From assembly GCF_000372965.1 (NCBI RefSeq), contig NZ_KB890027.1, positions 22,528 through 86,527 of the forward strand: a stretch of DNA of 64,000 nucleotides. Reading direction: 5' to 3'. Within the stretch, counting starts at the first letter, position 1. Each line of letters starts with the position of its first letter. The translations under genes and the position numbers were made by a program. This document shows positions 34,727-43,722 of the stretch, in pieces. The notes under the pieces are model-generated. The model saw nothing but the letters and a program-made list of their open reading frames with translations. It searched no databases and was not told the DNA's origin. Source of the DNA: Hoeflea sp. 108. GTDB lineage: Bacteria; Pseudomonadota; Alphaproteobacteria; Rhizobiales; Rhizobiaceae.

Positions 34727-36112
34727 ATGTTCCTCAGCATTTTCGACGTGTTCAAGATCGGCATCGGCCCGTCATCGTCGCACACCATGGGGCCGATGAC
34801 GGCTGCGGTGCGGTTTCTCGACTTGCTGCGGCAGACTGATGGCTCACAGGGCGCGGCAAAGCTGCGGGTGGTTCTGCACGGTTCGCTTGCTTTTACCGGC
34901 AAGGGCCACGCCACCGATCGAGCGGTGGCGCTCGGATTGCTCGGCTATCTTCCCGCCGACCTCGACCCAGATGCGGCTGAGCGGCAGCTTGCTGAACTGC
35001 ACCATACCAAGGTCCTGCGCCCCAAGGGCCTGCCTGCGCTGAGCTTCGATCCTGTTGGCGATATCGTCTTCGACTACGGCCCGGCCCTGCCGGGACATGC
35101 CAACGGGTTGGTGCTCCAGGCTTTCGATGTGCAAGGAAAGCTGCTGGTCGGTGAAACCTACTATTCCATCGGCGGTGGCTTTGTCGTCACAGCAGCCGAA
35201 CGCGAGGCGCCCGCAGCAACGATTGCCAGCGAGGCGGCGGCCTGGCCGTTTCCGTTCGACAGCGCGGCGACGATGTTGCGCATGGCGCGCGAAAGCGGTC
35301 TTTCGATTGCCGCCATGAAGCGCGCCAATGAGAGTTCGGGGCGGCCAGCGAGCGACGTCGAAAGCGGCATCGAACGGATATGGGCAGTCATGGATGGCTG
35401 CATCGAGCGTGGCCTGGTGCTGGAAGGCGAGTTGCCGGGTGGGCTTCGTGTGCGGCGGCGTGCCAAGAAAATCCGCGATCAGCTCGTAAGTGAGCGCGGC
35501 CAAAACAGCTCTCAGCCACATGTCGTCGCCGACTGGCTGAGCGTTTACGCGATGGCGGTCAACGAGGAGAATGCCGCCGGCGGCAAGGTGGTGACAGCAC
35601 CGACCAATGGCGCTGCCGGCGTTGTGCCGGCGGTGCTGCGCTACTATCTCGACCATTGCACCGGCGCTGATCGTGGCAAGGTCTCGGATTTCCTGCTGAC
35701 GGCAGCGGCAATCGGTGGGCTGATCAAGCACAATGCTTCGATTTCGGGCGCCGAGGCCGGCTGCCAGGGCGAGGTCGGATCAGCCGCGGCAATGGCTGCC
35801 GCCGGATTGTGCGCAGTGCTCGGCGGCACGCCGGAGCAGGTCGAGAATGCCGCCGAGATCGCGCTTGAACATCATCTCGGCATGACCTGCGATCCGGTTG
35901 CCGGATTGGTGCAGGTGCCCTGCATCGAGCGCAATGGCATCGGTGCAACCAAGGCGGTCGCGGCGGCGTCGCTTGCGCTTCGCGGCGACGGCACGCATTT
36001 CATGCCACTCGACAATTGCATCGAGGCGATGCGCCAGACCGGTGAGGAAATGAGCGCCAAGTTCAAGGAAACCAGCCTCGGCGGCCTTGCCGTCAACCTG
36101 CCGGAGTGCTGA
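34727..36112 (+). CDS. sdaA: L-serine ammonia-lyase (iron-sulfur type)
   Basis: This single-chain serine dehydratase turns serine into pyruvate and ammonia. The N-terminal 'FDVFKIGIGPSSSHTMGPM' and the alpha-domain 'NEENAAGGKVVTAPTNGAAG', 'EVGSAAAMAAAGLCAVLGG' and 'MTCDPVAGLVQVPCIERN' are intact and include the cysteines that hold the 4Fe-4S cluster. ATG 34727 gives the family-typical 'MFLSIFDVFK' start; another ATG lies four codons upstream. It closes the route from sarcosine to central metabolism. Confidence 0.94.
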   Translation: MFLSIFDVFKIGIGPSSSHTMGPMTAAVRFLDLLRQTDGSQGAAKLRVVLHGSLAFTGKGHATDRAVALGLLGYLPADLDPDAAERQLAELHHTKVLRPKGLPALSFDPVGDIVFDYGPALPGHANGLVLQAFDVQGKLLVGETYYSIGGGFVVTAAEREAPAATIASEAAAWPFPFDSAATMLRMARESGLSIAAMKRANESSGRPASDVESGIERIWAVMDGCIERGLVLEGELPGGLRVRRRAKKIRDQLVSERGQNSSQPHVVADWLSVYAMAVNEENAAGGKVVTAPTNGAAGVVPAVLRYYLDHCTGADRGKVSDFLLTAAAIGGLIKHNASISGAEAGCQGEVGSAAAMAAAGLCAVLGGTPEQVENAAEIALEHHLGMTCDPVAGLVQVPCIERNGIGATKAVAAASLALRGDGTHFMPLDNCIEAMRQTGEEMSAKFKETSLGGLAVNLPEC

Positions 36113-36157
36113 TCAAGCCACCGCGATCATGACAGTTTTTGGGCTCATAGCCTTCCT

Positions 36158-37057
36158 TCAGATTCGTGCCGGCAAGTTCTTCGCGATCTCGACGAAATGG
36201 CGTAACGACTTGGCGCGGTTGACCCGTCGCCAGACCAGAATTGTCTGGATACGGAAGTTCGGGTGCATGATCGGACGCACCTCGACACTGCGACCGAGGA
36301 AGCCGATCAGGCTTTCGGGATAGACGGTGACGCCCAGGCCGGCGGCGACCAATCCCAGAAGTGCAAGCGTGTTCGACGCCTCCAGCTTGATGTTGAGCGG
36401 CACGCCCTCGGCTGCAAACATCTCGTTGAGCCGCCAGCGGTAGGCTTCCCATTCGATCATGTCGCCCAAGATCAGGTCGCAGTCGACGAGATCAGCCGGC
36501 CTGATCTCGTGCTTGTGCAGCAAGGCATGGTTCTTCGGCGTGACGACATAGAGCGGGTCGTTGGCCAGAAGCAGGCTGTGAAAGTCGCTGTGGTCGAACG
36601 GGCCAATCATGTAGCCGATATCGACCTCGTCATGGGCGAGCGCCAGCTTCTGTCCTTGCGTTCGGATGTAACGCAGATTGACCGCGACATGCGGGTAGGC
36701 ATTGCGGAAACGCAGCACGGCGCTCGGCATCAGCTCGGTGGCAGCGAAGGCCATATAGGCGACACGTAGCGTGCCCGTCTTGCCTTCGGCCACCAAGCGG
36801 GCCGCCTTTACCGACTGCGAATAGCTGAACAAAAGACGCGCATTCTCTTCGTAGAAGCTGCGCCCGGCAGGCGTGAGTGAGACTTCGCGCGTGCTGCGCT
36901 CGAACAGCGCAAAGCCCAGCATGTGCTCAAGCTTCTGGATCCGCCGGGTCAGCGCCGATTGATCGATATGCAGGCGCTCGGCGCTGCGGCGGAAGTTGAG
37001 TTCCTCTGCAACGATAAGGAACGATTGCGTGAGGTCGAGGCCCGCTTCGATGTCCAT
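36158..37057 (-). CDS. LysR-family regulator divergent from the N-carbamoylsarcosine amidase gene
   Basis: The N-terminal winged helix shows 'FLIVAEELNFRRSAERLHID' and 'SALTRRIQKLEHMLGFALFE', followed by the effector domain ('TGTLRVAYMAFAATELMPSA'). ATG 37057 ('MDIEAGLDL') has GGGAGGCAAG upstream and gives 299 residues, normal for LysR; the open frame to 37213 extends into the divergent promoter. It likely controls the N-methylhydantoin route genes via the AATTGG dyad in the spacer. Confidence 0.88.
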   Translation of the reverse strand: MDIEAGLDLTQSFLIVAEELNFRRSAERLHIDQSALTRRIQKLEHMLGFALFERSTREVSLTPAGRSFYEENARLLFSYSQSVKAARLVAEGKTGTLRVAYMAFAATELMPSAVLRFRNAYPHVAVNLRYIRTQGQKLALAHDEVDIGYMIGPFDHSDFHSLLLANDPLYVVTPKNHALLHKHEIRPADLVDCDLILGDMIEWEAYRWRLNEMFAAEGVPLNIKLEASNTLALLGLVAAGLGVTVYPESLIGFLGRSVEVRPIMHPNFRIQTILVWRRVNRAKSLRHFVEIAKNLPARI

Positions 37058-37114
37058 TTGCTTGCCTCCCAAAGGTTTGGGCACTCTATCGATTGATGCG
37101 TGGCGTGCAAGAAT

Positions 37115-37133
37115 AATTGGCAAAAGACCAATT
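37115..37133. promoter_or_regulatory. Perfect AATTGG-N7-CCAATT dyad in the divergent LysR/amidase promoter
   Basis: AATTGG (37115-37120) and CCAATT (37128-37133) flank a seven-base A-rich spacer (19 bases overall). It lies 58 bases upstream of the LysR ATG and 115 upstream of the amidase ATG, the usual place for a LysR activation site. Confidence 0.6.
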
Positions 37134-37247
37134 CCGCTCAAGCTGCCCCTGCGGCACTCTGACATCCAGATAACCGCAGGGACCACCCGGCAGGTATCGG
37201 AAACCAGGATCAAGTGGCCCTGAGGGCTCAGTCAAAGAGGAAACGCC

Positions 37248-37970
37248 ATGAGCGACATCGACAACAAGGAACTGGACCGGATGCTGAAGCAGGCGTTCGA
37301 AGCCTCGAACAAGATCTACCAGGAGCGCGGCTTTCAGCGCCGCGTCGGGTTCGGCAAGCGTCCAGCACTGGTCAGCGTCGACCTCGCCAACGCCTGGACG
37401 CGACCGGGAAATCCGTTCACCTGCGACCAGGACGCGATGGACAACGAGATCATCCCTGGCATGCAGCGCCTGCTCAAGGCCTGCCGCGCCAACGGCCATC
37501 CGGTGATCCACGTCACCACCGCCTATGAGATCACCGACCGCGACGCAAGCTTCACCGACATGGGCCTGTGGCACTGCAAGATCCCGATCGATGTCGTCAA
37601 CCTGAAGAACAAGGACCTGTGGGCGATCGACTCTCGCATCGCTCCGATCGAAGGCGAGTATACGCTGCTCAAGAAGCGGGCCAGCTCGTTCCACGGCACC
37701 GGCCTTGCCGGCATTCTGCGCGCCGCAGGCGTCGACACCATTCTCGTCACAGGCGTCACAGCCACAGCCTGTGTGCGCACCACCATCTGCGACGGTCTCG
37801 CCGACGGCTTCCGCACAATCGCCGTTCGTGAGTGCATCGGTGATCGCGTGCCGGGCGCTGTTGCCTGGAACCTCTACGATATCGACGCCAAGTTCGCCGA
37901 CGTCCACAGCGTCGACGAGTGTGTCGACTATCTCAACACCGTCAACGCATCGCGCATGGCGGCGGAGTAA
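37248..37970 (+). CDS. N-carbamoylsarcosine amidohydrolase (isochorismatase family)
   Basis: The enzyme hydrolyses N-carbamoylsarcosine to sarcosine, CO2 and ammonia (EC 3.5.1.59). The isochorismatase-type triad is in place: Asp45 in 'LVSVDLANAW', Lys142/143 in 'EYTLLKKRASSFHG', Cys175 in 'VTGVTATACVRTT', matching the Arthrobacter enzyme's Asp-Lys-Cys arrangement. Related ureidoacrylate or isochorismatase activities cannot be excluded by sequence alone, but the adjacent hydantoinase pair supports the assignment. ATG 37248 follows AAAGAGGAAACGCC. Confidence 0.85.
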   Translation: MSDIDNKELDRMLKQAFEASNKIYQERGFQRRVGFGKRPALVSVDLANAWTRPGNPFTCDQDAMDNEIIPGMQRLLKACRANGHPVIHVTTAYEITDRDASFTDMGLWHCKIPIDVVNLKNKDLWAIDSRIAPIEGEYTLLKKRASSFHGTGLAGILRAAGVDTILVTGVTATACVRTTICDGLADGFRTIAVRECIGDRVPGAVAWNLYDIDAKFADVHSVDECVDYLNTVNASRMAAE

Positions 37971-37977
37971 TCGAACA

Positions 37978-38007
37978 GGGCGTGTCCTTTGCGGGACACG
38001 CCCTTTT
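37978..38007 (+). terminator. Intrinsic terminator or attenuator between the amidase and hyuA
   Basis: GGGCGTGTCC (37978-37987) pairs perfectly with GGACACGCCC (37994-38003) over a six-base loop and is followed by TTTT. It begins eight bases after the amidase stop and ends 15 bases before hyuA, so it probably reduces rather than abolishes read-through into hyuAB. Confidence 0.8.
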
Positions 38008-38022
38008 GCCAGGGAGGAAAAC

Positions 38023-40104
38023 ATGACTCGTATAGGTGTGGATGTCGGCGGTACCAACACCGACCTCGTTCTCGAATGCGCGAAGGGGGTCTTCTACCAC
38101 AAGGTCCCGACAACTCTTAAGAACCAGTCGATCGGCGTGGTCGAGGGCGTTAGGGGGATTTGCAGTCTGGCCGGCATCGACACGACCGACGTCGATGTCA
38201 TCGTGCATGGCACCACGACAGCAACCAACATCACCATCGAGCACAACGGCTCGGAAACCGGGATGCTCACGACGCGGGGATTTCGCGACATCCTGCATAT
38301 CGGCCGGCACAAGCGGCCGTATAATTTCTCGCTGCACTTCACCGTGCCGTGGCAGAGCCAGCCGCTGGTCAAGCGCCGCAACCGCATCGCCATCTCCGAG
38401 CGCATCCTGCCGCCCCAAGGCGATGTCGAGACGGTGCTGGACGAGGCTGAGGTGCGTGAGGCGATCAAGCTGTTCAAGAAGCGCGGCATCAATTCGGTCG
38501 TCATCGGTTTCATGTTCTCCTTCCTCAACGACGCACATGAGCGTCGCGCCAAGGAGATCGTGCTCGAAGAGATGCCGGACGCCTATGTCACGCTGTCGAG
38601 CGAGGTCGCCAACGTGATGCGCGAATACGAGCGCTTCTCGACGGCAGCAATGAACTGCTATGTCGGCCCCAAGACGTCCTATTACCTGCGCGATCTCGAA
38701 AGCAAGCTGCGTGAGGCAGGAGTTTTCTCTAAGCTGCGCATCATGCAGTCCAACGGCGGCGTTTCGACCGTCGAATCCTGCGCAACGCGTCCGGTGCGCA
38801 TCCTGATGTCGGGGCCGGCTGGCGGCGTCATCGGCGGCGCCTCGGAAGGCGAGATGGCTGGCGTCAGCAACATCATCACCGTCGATATCGGCGGCACCTC
38901 GGCCGACATCAGCACCATCCCGGACGGCCGCCTCAAGATCATGAACCCGCGCGACACCTACGTCTCGGGACATCCGGTACTGACGCCGATGATCGACCTG
39001 GTCACCATCGGTGCCGGCGGCGGTTCTGTCGCCTATATCGACGAGGCGGGCGCTTTCAATGTTGGTCCACGCTCGGCCGGATCGGAACCCGGACCTGCTT
39101 GCTACGGCCGGGGGGGCACCGAACCGACCGTTACCGATGCGCAGATCGTGCTTGGCCGGCTCGACCCAGACTTCGTCCTCGGTGGCGATCTCAAGCTTGA
39201 TCCGGAACTTTCCCGCAAGGCCGTCGAGAAAAAAATCGCCAAGCCGCTCGGCCTGTCGGTCAAGGACGCTGCTCTCGGCATCCTCAAGATCATCAACTCA
39301 AACATGGCGCTGGCGATCCGCTCGAATTCGGTGGCACGCGGCGTCGATCCCAGGCAGTTCTCGATCCTGCCCTTTGGCGGTGCGGGTCCGCTGCACGGCG
39401 TAGCACTGGCCGAGGCGATCTCGGCGCGCGACGTCATCGTGCCGGTCGCGCCGGGGATCACGGCGGCCGTCGGCCTGCTCAAGACCGACCTGCAGTACGA
39501 ACACACCGAGGCCGTGATCGTCGAGTTGAACGGTGCGACCGACAGCCAGCTCGACCGCATCAACCGCGCTGCCGCCAGCCTTCGCGACAGGGTCGTTGCC
39601 GAGCTCGACGACGACGGCATTCCGCGTGAACGCCACCATGTCGAAGTGGTTGCCGAATGCCGCTACCAGGGCCAGGGCTTCGAACTGAGGGCGACGATGC
39701 CCGAAGGTCCGGTTACCCAGGCCAACAAGTCTTCGGTGGTGACAAGCTTTCACGACCAGCACCAGCTCGACTACGGCTACTCCTACCGTGACGCGGAGGT
39801 CGAACTCATCACCTTGCGCGCCATCGGCAAGGCTTCGATCGAGCGCATCGGGATTCCGAAGATTAAGCCGACGGACGGCTCAAGCATCGACAGGGCGCTG
39901 ATGTTCGTGCGCGCCACGACCTTTGATGATGGCTGCACGCTGGACACCCCGCGCTATGACCGCACCAAGCTCTACGCAGGAGACCGCGTCAGCGGGCCGG
40001 CGATCCTGGTCCAGCACGATTCAACGACGCTCGTACCGCCCGGCTATGTCGCCGAGACGCTCGAATACGGCAACACGCGCGTTCATCGCGCGGGCATTGC
40101 CTGA
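38023..40104 (+). CDS. hyuA: N-methylhydantoinase/5-oxoprolinase-type subunit A
   Basis: HyuA with HyuB forms an ATP-dependent hydantoinase; N-methylhydantoinase (EC 3.5.2.14) makes N-carbamoylsarcosine. The actin-like ATPase fold is shown by 'MTRIGVDVGGTNTDLVLE', 'HGTTTATNITIEHNG' and 'NIITVDIGGTSADISTIPDG'. ATG 38023 has a strong AGGGAGGAAAA site; earlier in-frame starts lie inside the amidase gene. Length 693 fits. Other substrates such as acetone-type carboxylation or oxoproline are possible in this superfamily, but the neighbour gene points to N-methylhydantoin. Confidence 0.88.
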   Translation: MTRIGVDVGGTNTDLVLECAKGVFYHKVPTTLKNQSIGVVEGVRGICSLAGIDTTDVDVIVHGTTTATNITIEHNGSETGMLTTRGFRDILHIGRHKRPYNFSLHFTVPWQSQPLVKRRNRIAISERILPPQGDVETVLDEAEVREAIKLFKKRGINSVVIGFMFSFLNDAHERRAKEIVLEEMPDAYVTLSSEVANVMREYERFSTAAMNCYVGPKTSYYLRDLESKLREAGVFSKLRIMQSNGGVSTVESCATRPVRILMSGPAGGVIGGASEGEMAGVSNIITVDIGGTSADISTIPDGRLKIMNPRDTYVSGHPVLTPMIDLVTIGAGGGSVAYIDEAGAFNVGPRSAGSEPGPACYGRGGTEPTVTDAQIVLGRLDPDFVLGGDLKLDPELSRKAVEKKIAKPLGLSVKDAALGILKIINSNMALAIRSNSVARGVDPRQFSILPFGGAGPLHGVALAEAISARDVIVPVAPGITAAVGLLKTDLQYEHTEAVIVELNGATDSQLDRINRAAASLRDRVVAELDDDGIPRERHHVEVVAECRYQGQGFELRATMPEGPVTQANKSSVVTSFHDQHQLDYGYSYRDAEVELITLRAIGKASIERIGIPKIKPTDGSSIDRALMFVRATTFDDGCTLDTPRYDRTKLYAGDRVSGPAILVQHDSTTLVPPGYVAETLEYGNTRVHRAGIA

Positions 40105-40121
40105 CCAGGGAGGAAACGCAC

Positions 40122-41921
40122 ATGAACACCATGGCACAGCCAGTTGCGGAGCGGATGCTTCCTGCCGAGATCGATCCGATCACTCTGCAGGTTATACGCG
40201 GCTCCTTCGAGACCATCGCTGAAGAGATGGCGCATGTCCTTTACCGCATGTCCTTTTCCTCAATCATCCGCGAGTCCGAGGACCTGGGCGCGGGCCTTTT
40301 CGACGCCGAGTTCAACACGCTGTGCGAGTCGGAATCGACGCCGATGCATATCGGATCTATCCCAGGCTATCTGCGCGGTATCCGCGAGACGCTCGAGGAT
40401 GGCGAATGGTATGACGGCGACGTCGTCGTCCATAACCATCCCTATCACGGCTCCAGCCACACGCCCGACCTGGCGATCGTCGTGCCGGTCTTCTACCAGG
40501 GCAGGCTCGTCGGCTTTGCCGGCAACACCGCGCATCATGTCGACATCGGCGCGGCCACGCCCGGCCTCATTATCGATGTTCCCGACGTCTTCGCCGAGGG
40601 CATGCTGTTTGCCGGCACCAAGCTTTATCGCAAGGGCGAACCGAACAATGCGATATGGAACTTCATCCGCAACAACAGCCGGGCTGCGCAGCAGTTGGTG
40701 CGCGACATCGAAGCCCAGATCGCCTCGGCCCGCCTTGGCGCAAAGCGCTTTGTCGAACTGATCGAGAAATTCGGTGAAGATATCATCTTCCACGCTGCCA
40801 ATCAGCTGATGGACTATGCCGAGCGCATGATGCGCCAGCGCATCTCGGACATCCCCGATGGCGAATACATGGCCGAAGGCTGGCTCGACGACGATGGCCG
40901 CAATCGCGATCAGCGCCTCAAGGTCAAGGTGACGGTGCGGGTCTACGGAGACGAGCTTGACGTTGACCTGACCGGTTCGGCCGACCAGACGCCTACCGCC
41001 TACAACGTGCCCTTCGAGGGCTCGACCAAGGTCGCCGCCTACGCGGCGTTCCGAAAGCTTCTGCTGGACGCCTATACGTCCGACGTCCGGGCTCCGTCCA
41101 ATGAAGGCTCGTTCCGGCCGATCAACGTGATCGCGCCGCTTGGCTCGATCTTCAATCCCAAGGCGCCGGCCTCGGCCGAAGCGCGTTTCACGCAGTGCAA
41201 TCGCATGATCGATCTCATCATCCGCGCGCTGGCGCCGGTGATGCCCGAAACGGTGATTGCCGGCAGTTCGGCTTCGATTTCGTTTGCCGCCTATTCCGGC
41301 GTGCGGCCGAGCGGCGATTACTGGGTGTTCCTCGAGGTCAACGAGGGCGCCTATGGTGGCCGGCCACGGTCCGACGGCCCCGACAGCATTGATAATCTGA
41401 TGGCCAACACGCGCAACAATCCGCTCGAGGATCTGGCGATGCACATCCCGATGATCTGCGACCGCTACGAACTTCGTGACGACGTGCCCCCCGGCGCCGG
41501 TGAATTCCGCGGCGGAATTGGTGTGGTCAAGGCGCAGCGCGTGCTTTCGCCCGGCTTCATTACCCATGAATCCGAACGCCACAAGGATGCCCCGTGGGGC
41601 ATCTTCGGCGGTACCGATGGCGCTGTCGGCAAGTGCCTCATCTACAATGCGGGTGCTCCAGGCGATGCCCGCGAGATGCACTCCAAGTTCTCCGGCCTGG
41701 CGGTCGAGTCCAACGATGTCATGGCCTATTACAGCCCCAATGGCGGCGGTTACGGATCGCCGCTGAAGCGTCCGGCGCAAAAGGTGCTGGAGGACGTGCT
41801 CGACGGCTTTTGCTCGGTGGCCCATGCCCGTGAGATCTACGGCGTCGCGGTCAATATCGAGGACGAGACGATCGACATCGAGGCCACCGAAAAGCTGAGA
41901 GCAGCGCTCCGCAGCGCATAG
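40122..41921 (+). CDS. hyuB: N-methylhydantoinase/5-oxoprolinase-type subunit B
   Basis: Partner of HyuA. 'EIDPITLQVIRGSFETIAEE' and 'VVHNHPYHGSSHTPDLAIVV' are typical of the Hydantoinase_B family, as are 'AYNVPFEGSTKVAAYAAFR' and 'GGGYGSPLKRPAQKVLEDVL' near the C-terminus. It follows hyuA by 17 bases with its own AGGGAGGAAACG site, so the two are co-expressed. 599 residues is a normal length. Confidence 0.88.
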   Translation: MNTMAQPVAERMLPAEIDPITLQVIRGSFETIAEEMAHVLYRMSFSSIIRESEDLGAGLFDAEFNTLCESESTPMHIGSIPGYLRGIRETLEDGEWYDGDVVVHNHPYHGSSHTPDLAIVVPVFYQGRLVGFAGNTAHHVDIGAATPGLIIDVPDVFAEGMLFAGTKLYRKGEPNNAIWNFIRNNSRAAQQLVRDIEAQIASARLGAKRFVELIEKFGEDIIFHAANQLMDYAERMMRQRISDIPDGEYMAEGWLDDDGRNRDQRLKVKVTVRVYGDELDVDLTGSADQTPTAYNVPFEGSTKVAAYAAFRKLLLDAYTSDVRAPSNEGSFRPINVIAPLGSIFNPKAPASAEARFTQCNRMIDLIIRALAPVMPETVIAGSSASISFAAYSGVRPSGDYWVFLEVNEGAYGGRPRSDGPDSIDNLMANTRNNPLEDLAMHIPMICDRYELRDDVPPGAGEFRGGIGVVKAQRVLSPGFITHESERHKDAPWGIFGGTDGAVGKCLIYNAGAPGDAREMHSKFSGLAVESNDVMAYYSPNGGGYGSPLKRPAQKVLEDVLDGFCSVAHAREIYGVAVNIEDETIDIEATEKLRAALRSA

Positions 41922-42037
41922 GCAAAGCGCCATCGAAACCGGCTGCAAAGGCCCAAGAAATCTGGTGCAGGCCTAAACCAACTGGCCGCCCAATCTTCAG
42001 ACGTGGGGAATTAATACAATCAAAAGTGGAGGTTACC

Positions 42038-43540
42038 GTGACAATTGCAGCCCAAGCGGGCGCGATCGAGCGTGAGCGCAGCACGCTCATCGAAGAATCG
42101 ATCCTGCCCACGACACTTAGCCAGCGACCGATCAGCATGCTGGGATACGCCTGGATCTGGATCGGCATCGCCGTCATTATCGCGACATTCTCGCTCGGCG
42201 CCACTGGCGTCGGCGGTGGCATTCCTTTGTCGACCGTCATCTTGACGATCTTTCTTGCCAACATCGGCATCGGCTTGTTCATGCTGCTCACCGCCGATAT
42301 CGGCACCGAGCACGGGCTTCCCTTTGCCGTCTATCTGCGCGCGCCCTTCGGTATTCACGGAACGCATTTGCCGGCGATCTCGCGCGGTCTCGTCGCCTCA
42401 ATGTGGTTCGGCATCCAGACCTATCTTGGAGCTCTGGCGCTGAACGGCATCGGCTCGCATTTCCTCGGCTTCGATAACTGGTTCGTCTGGTATGTCGCCT
42501 TCGGCATCGTGCAGGTGGTCAACACAGCTTGCGGCATCAAGTCGATCGAACGCCTGGCAGCGCTCGCGGCCCCTTGCATCATCGCGATCTCGCTATGGAT
42601 GTATTTTACCCTCGAAGGCATCGCCCAGACCAAGGGCATCAACATCTGGAATTTCCATGCCCAGGGCGAGATGTCGCTGCTGGTGCTGTTCATCGCCAAT
42701 CTAGGTTTCTGGTCGACCATGGCGATCGACATTCCCAACCTGACCCGCTTCGTCAAGACCGAGCCAGGTTCGAAAACCTTCCTCAAGCGCAACAAGAGCA
42801 TCTTTGCAGCACAGCTGATCGCCTTGCCGGTCACGCAGGCAATGATAGCCGGCATCGGCGGCGTGTCGTTCATCGCCACTGGCAACTGGAACCCGATCGA
42901 AGTCATCCAGGCGCAAAGCCAGGGTTTTGCGCTCATCATGCTGCTGGTGTTGGTGGTGCTCGCCCAGTGGTCGACCAACACGGCCGCCAACCTCATTCCG
43001 TCGGCCTTGACGCTGGTCAACCTGTCGCCGCGCCACGTCAACTACAAGGTCGGCGTGGTGCTCGCCGGCATCATCGGCACGCTGTGCTTTCCATGGCTGA
43101 TCCTTGACAACCTGTTCGTCTTCCTCGGCTATTACGGTGCATTCCTGTCGGCGATCGGCGGCATCATGACGGCCGACTATTACCTGATCCGTCGCCGTCG
43201 GGTGAACGTGCCCGACCTCTATCGCATGAACGGGCAGTTCCGCTATTCGGGTGGCATCAACTGGGCGGGCATGATCGCCTGGATTGCCGCCGGCAGCGTC
43301 GCGGCCTGGTATTCGAGCTACGCTTTCATCATCGGCTTTCCGCTCGGTCTCGTTCTCTACTACGTTCTGATGAAGATCGTCGTGCTGCCGCGCAATCCGC
43401 AGCAGGAAATCGAAAGCGGCTTTGATGATCGCTTCCTAGCCACGTCCGTCGGCAAGAGCTGGGTCTATACCGGCAATGGCGATTTCCAGCGGGCGGGTTC
43501 AGCTGAATTAGGTGCTGGCGACGGTCGCGAGGATATGTAG
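42038..43540 (+). CDS. NCS1-family nucleobase/hydantoin permease
   Basis: A 12-helix cation symporter of the NCS1 family (cytosine, allantoin, hydantoin transporters such as Mhp1). The first helix region 'LGYAWIWIGIAVIIATFSLG' and the 'TNTAANLIPSALTLVNLSPR' segment are typical. GTG 42038 has GGAGG five bases upstream, so I prefer it to GTG 42026. It follows hyuAB by 116 bases and is the natural uptake system for N-methylhydantoin or creatinine. A hairpin terminator follows. Confidence 0.88.
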   Translation: MTIAAQAGAIERERSTLIEESILPTTLSQRPISMLGYAWIWIGIAVIIATFSLGATGVGGGIPLSTVILTIFLANIGIGLFMLLTADIGTEHGLPFAVYLRAPFGIHGTHLPAISRGLVASMWFGIQTYLGALALNGIGSHFLGFDNWFVWYVAFGIVQVVNTACGIKSIERLAALAAPCIIAISLWMYFTLEGIAQTKGINIWNFHAQGEMSLLVLFIANLGFWSTMAIDIPNLTRFVKTEPGSKTFLKRNKSIFAAQLIALPVTQAMIAGIGGVSFIATGNWNPIEVIQAQSQGFALIMLLVLVVLAQWSTNTAANLIPSALTLVNLSPRHVNYKVGVVLAGIIGTLCFPWLILDNLFVFLGYYGAFLSAIGGIMTADYYLIRRRRVNVPDLYRMNGQFRYSGGINWAGMIAWIAAGSVAAWYSSYAFIIGFPLGLVLYYVLMKIVVLPRNPQQEIESGFDDRFLATSVGKSWVYTGNGDFQRAGSAELGAGDGREDM

Positions 43541-43563
43541 CCGAAAACATCGCCATGCAGACC

Positions 43564-43597
43564 AGCCATGCCACGGCGGAATAGGCGTGGCATGGCT
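43564..43597 (+). terminator. Hairpin terminator after the NCS1 permease
   Basis: AGCCATGCCACG (43564-43575) pairs perfectly with CGTGGCATGGCT (43586-43597) around a 10-base loop, 24 bases after the permease stop. The following sequence has only a short T-run (CTGACTTT), so efficiency is uncertain. Confidence 0.7.
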
Positions 43598-43676
43598 CTG
43601 ACTTTGCGGGCCCGTCCTTAGCTCGGGCGTCTAAATGGTGGCCCGGCAGCCTCTATGACTTGCATTGGTCGTATCG

Positions 43677-43707
43677 TATAGGATATAAGGCATCCACTTA
43701 TCCTATA
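43677..43707. promoter_or_regulatory. Paired TATAGGATA / TATCCTATA operator-like sites
   Basis: TATAGGATA (43677-43685) and its reverse complement TATCCTATA (43699-43707) have centres 22 bases apart, two helical turns, and end 15 bases before the ATG at 43723. The spacing suggests a cooperative repressor, for example of the GntR type; no regulator gene lies next to it. Confidence 0.55.
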
Positions 43708-43722
43708 TCTTACGGCTCCCAT

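Noticed and set aside
40260..41948. 562-codon open frame on the minus strand opposite hyuB
   Set aside because: Antisense shadow of a clear Hydantoinase_B gene in GC-rich DNA, with no domain.
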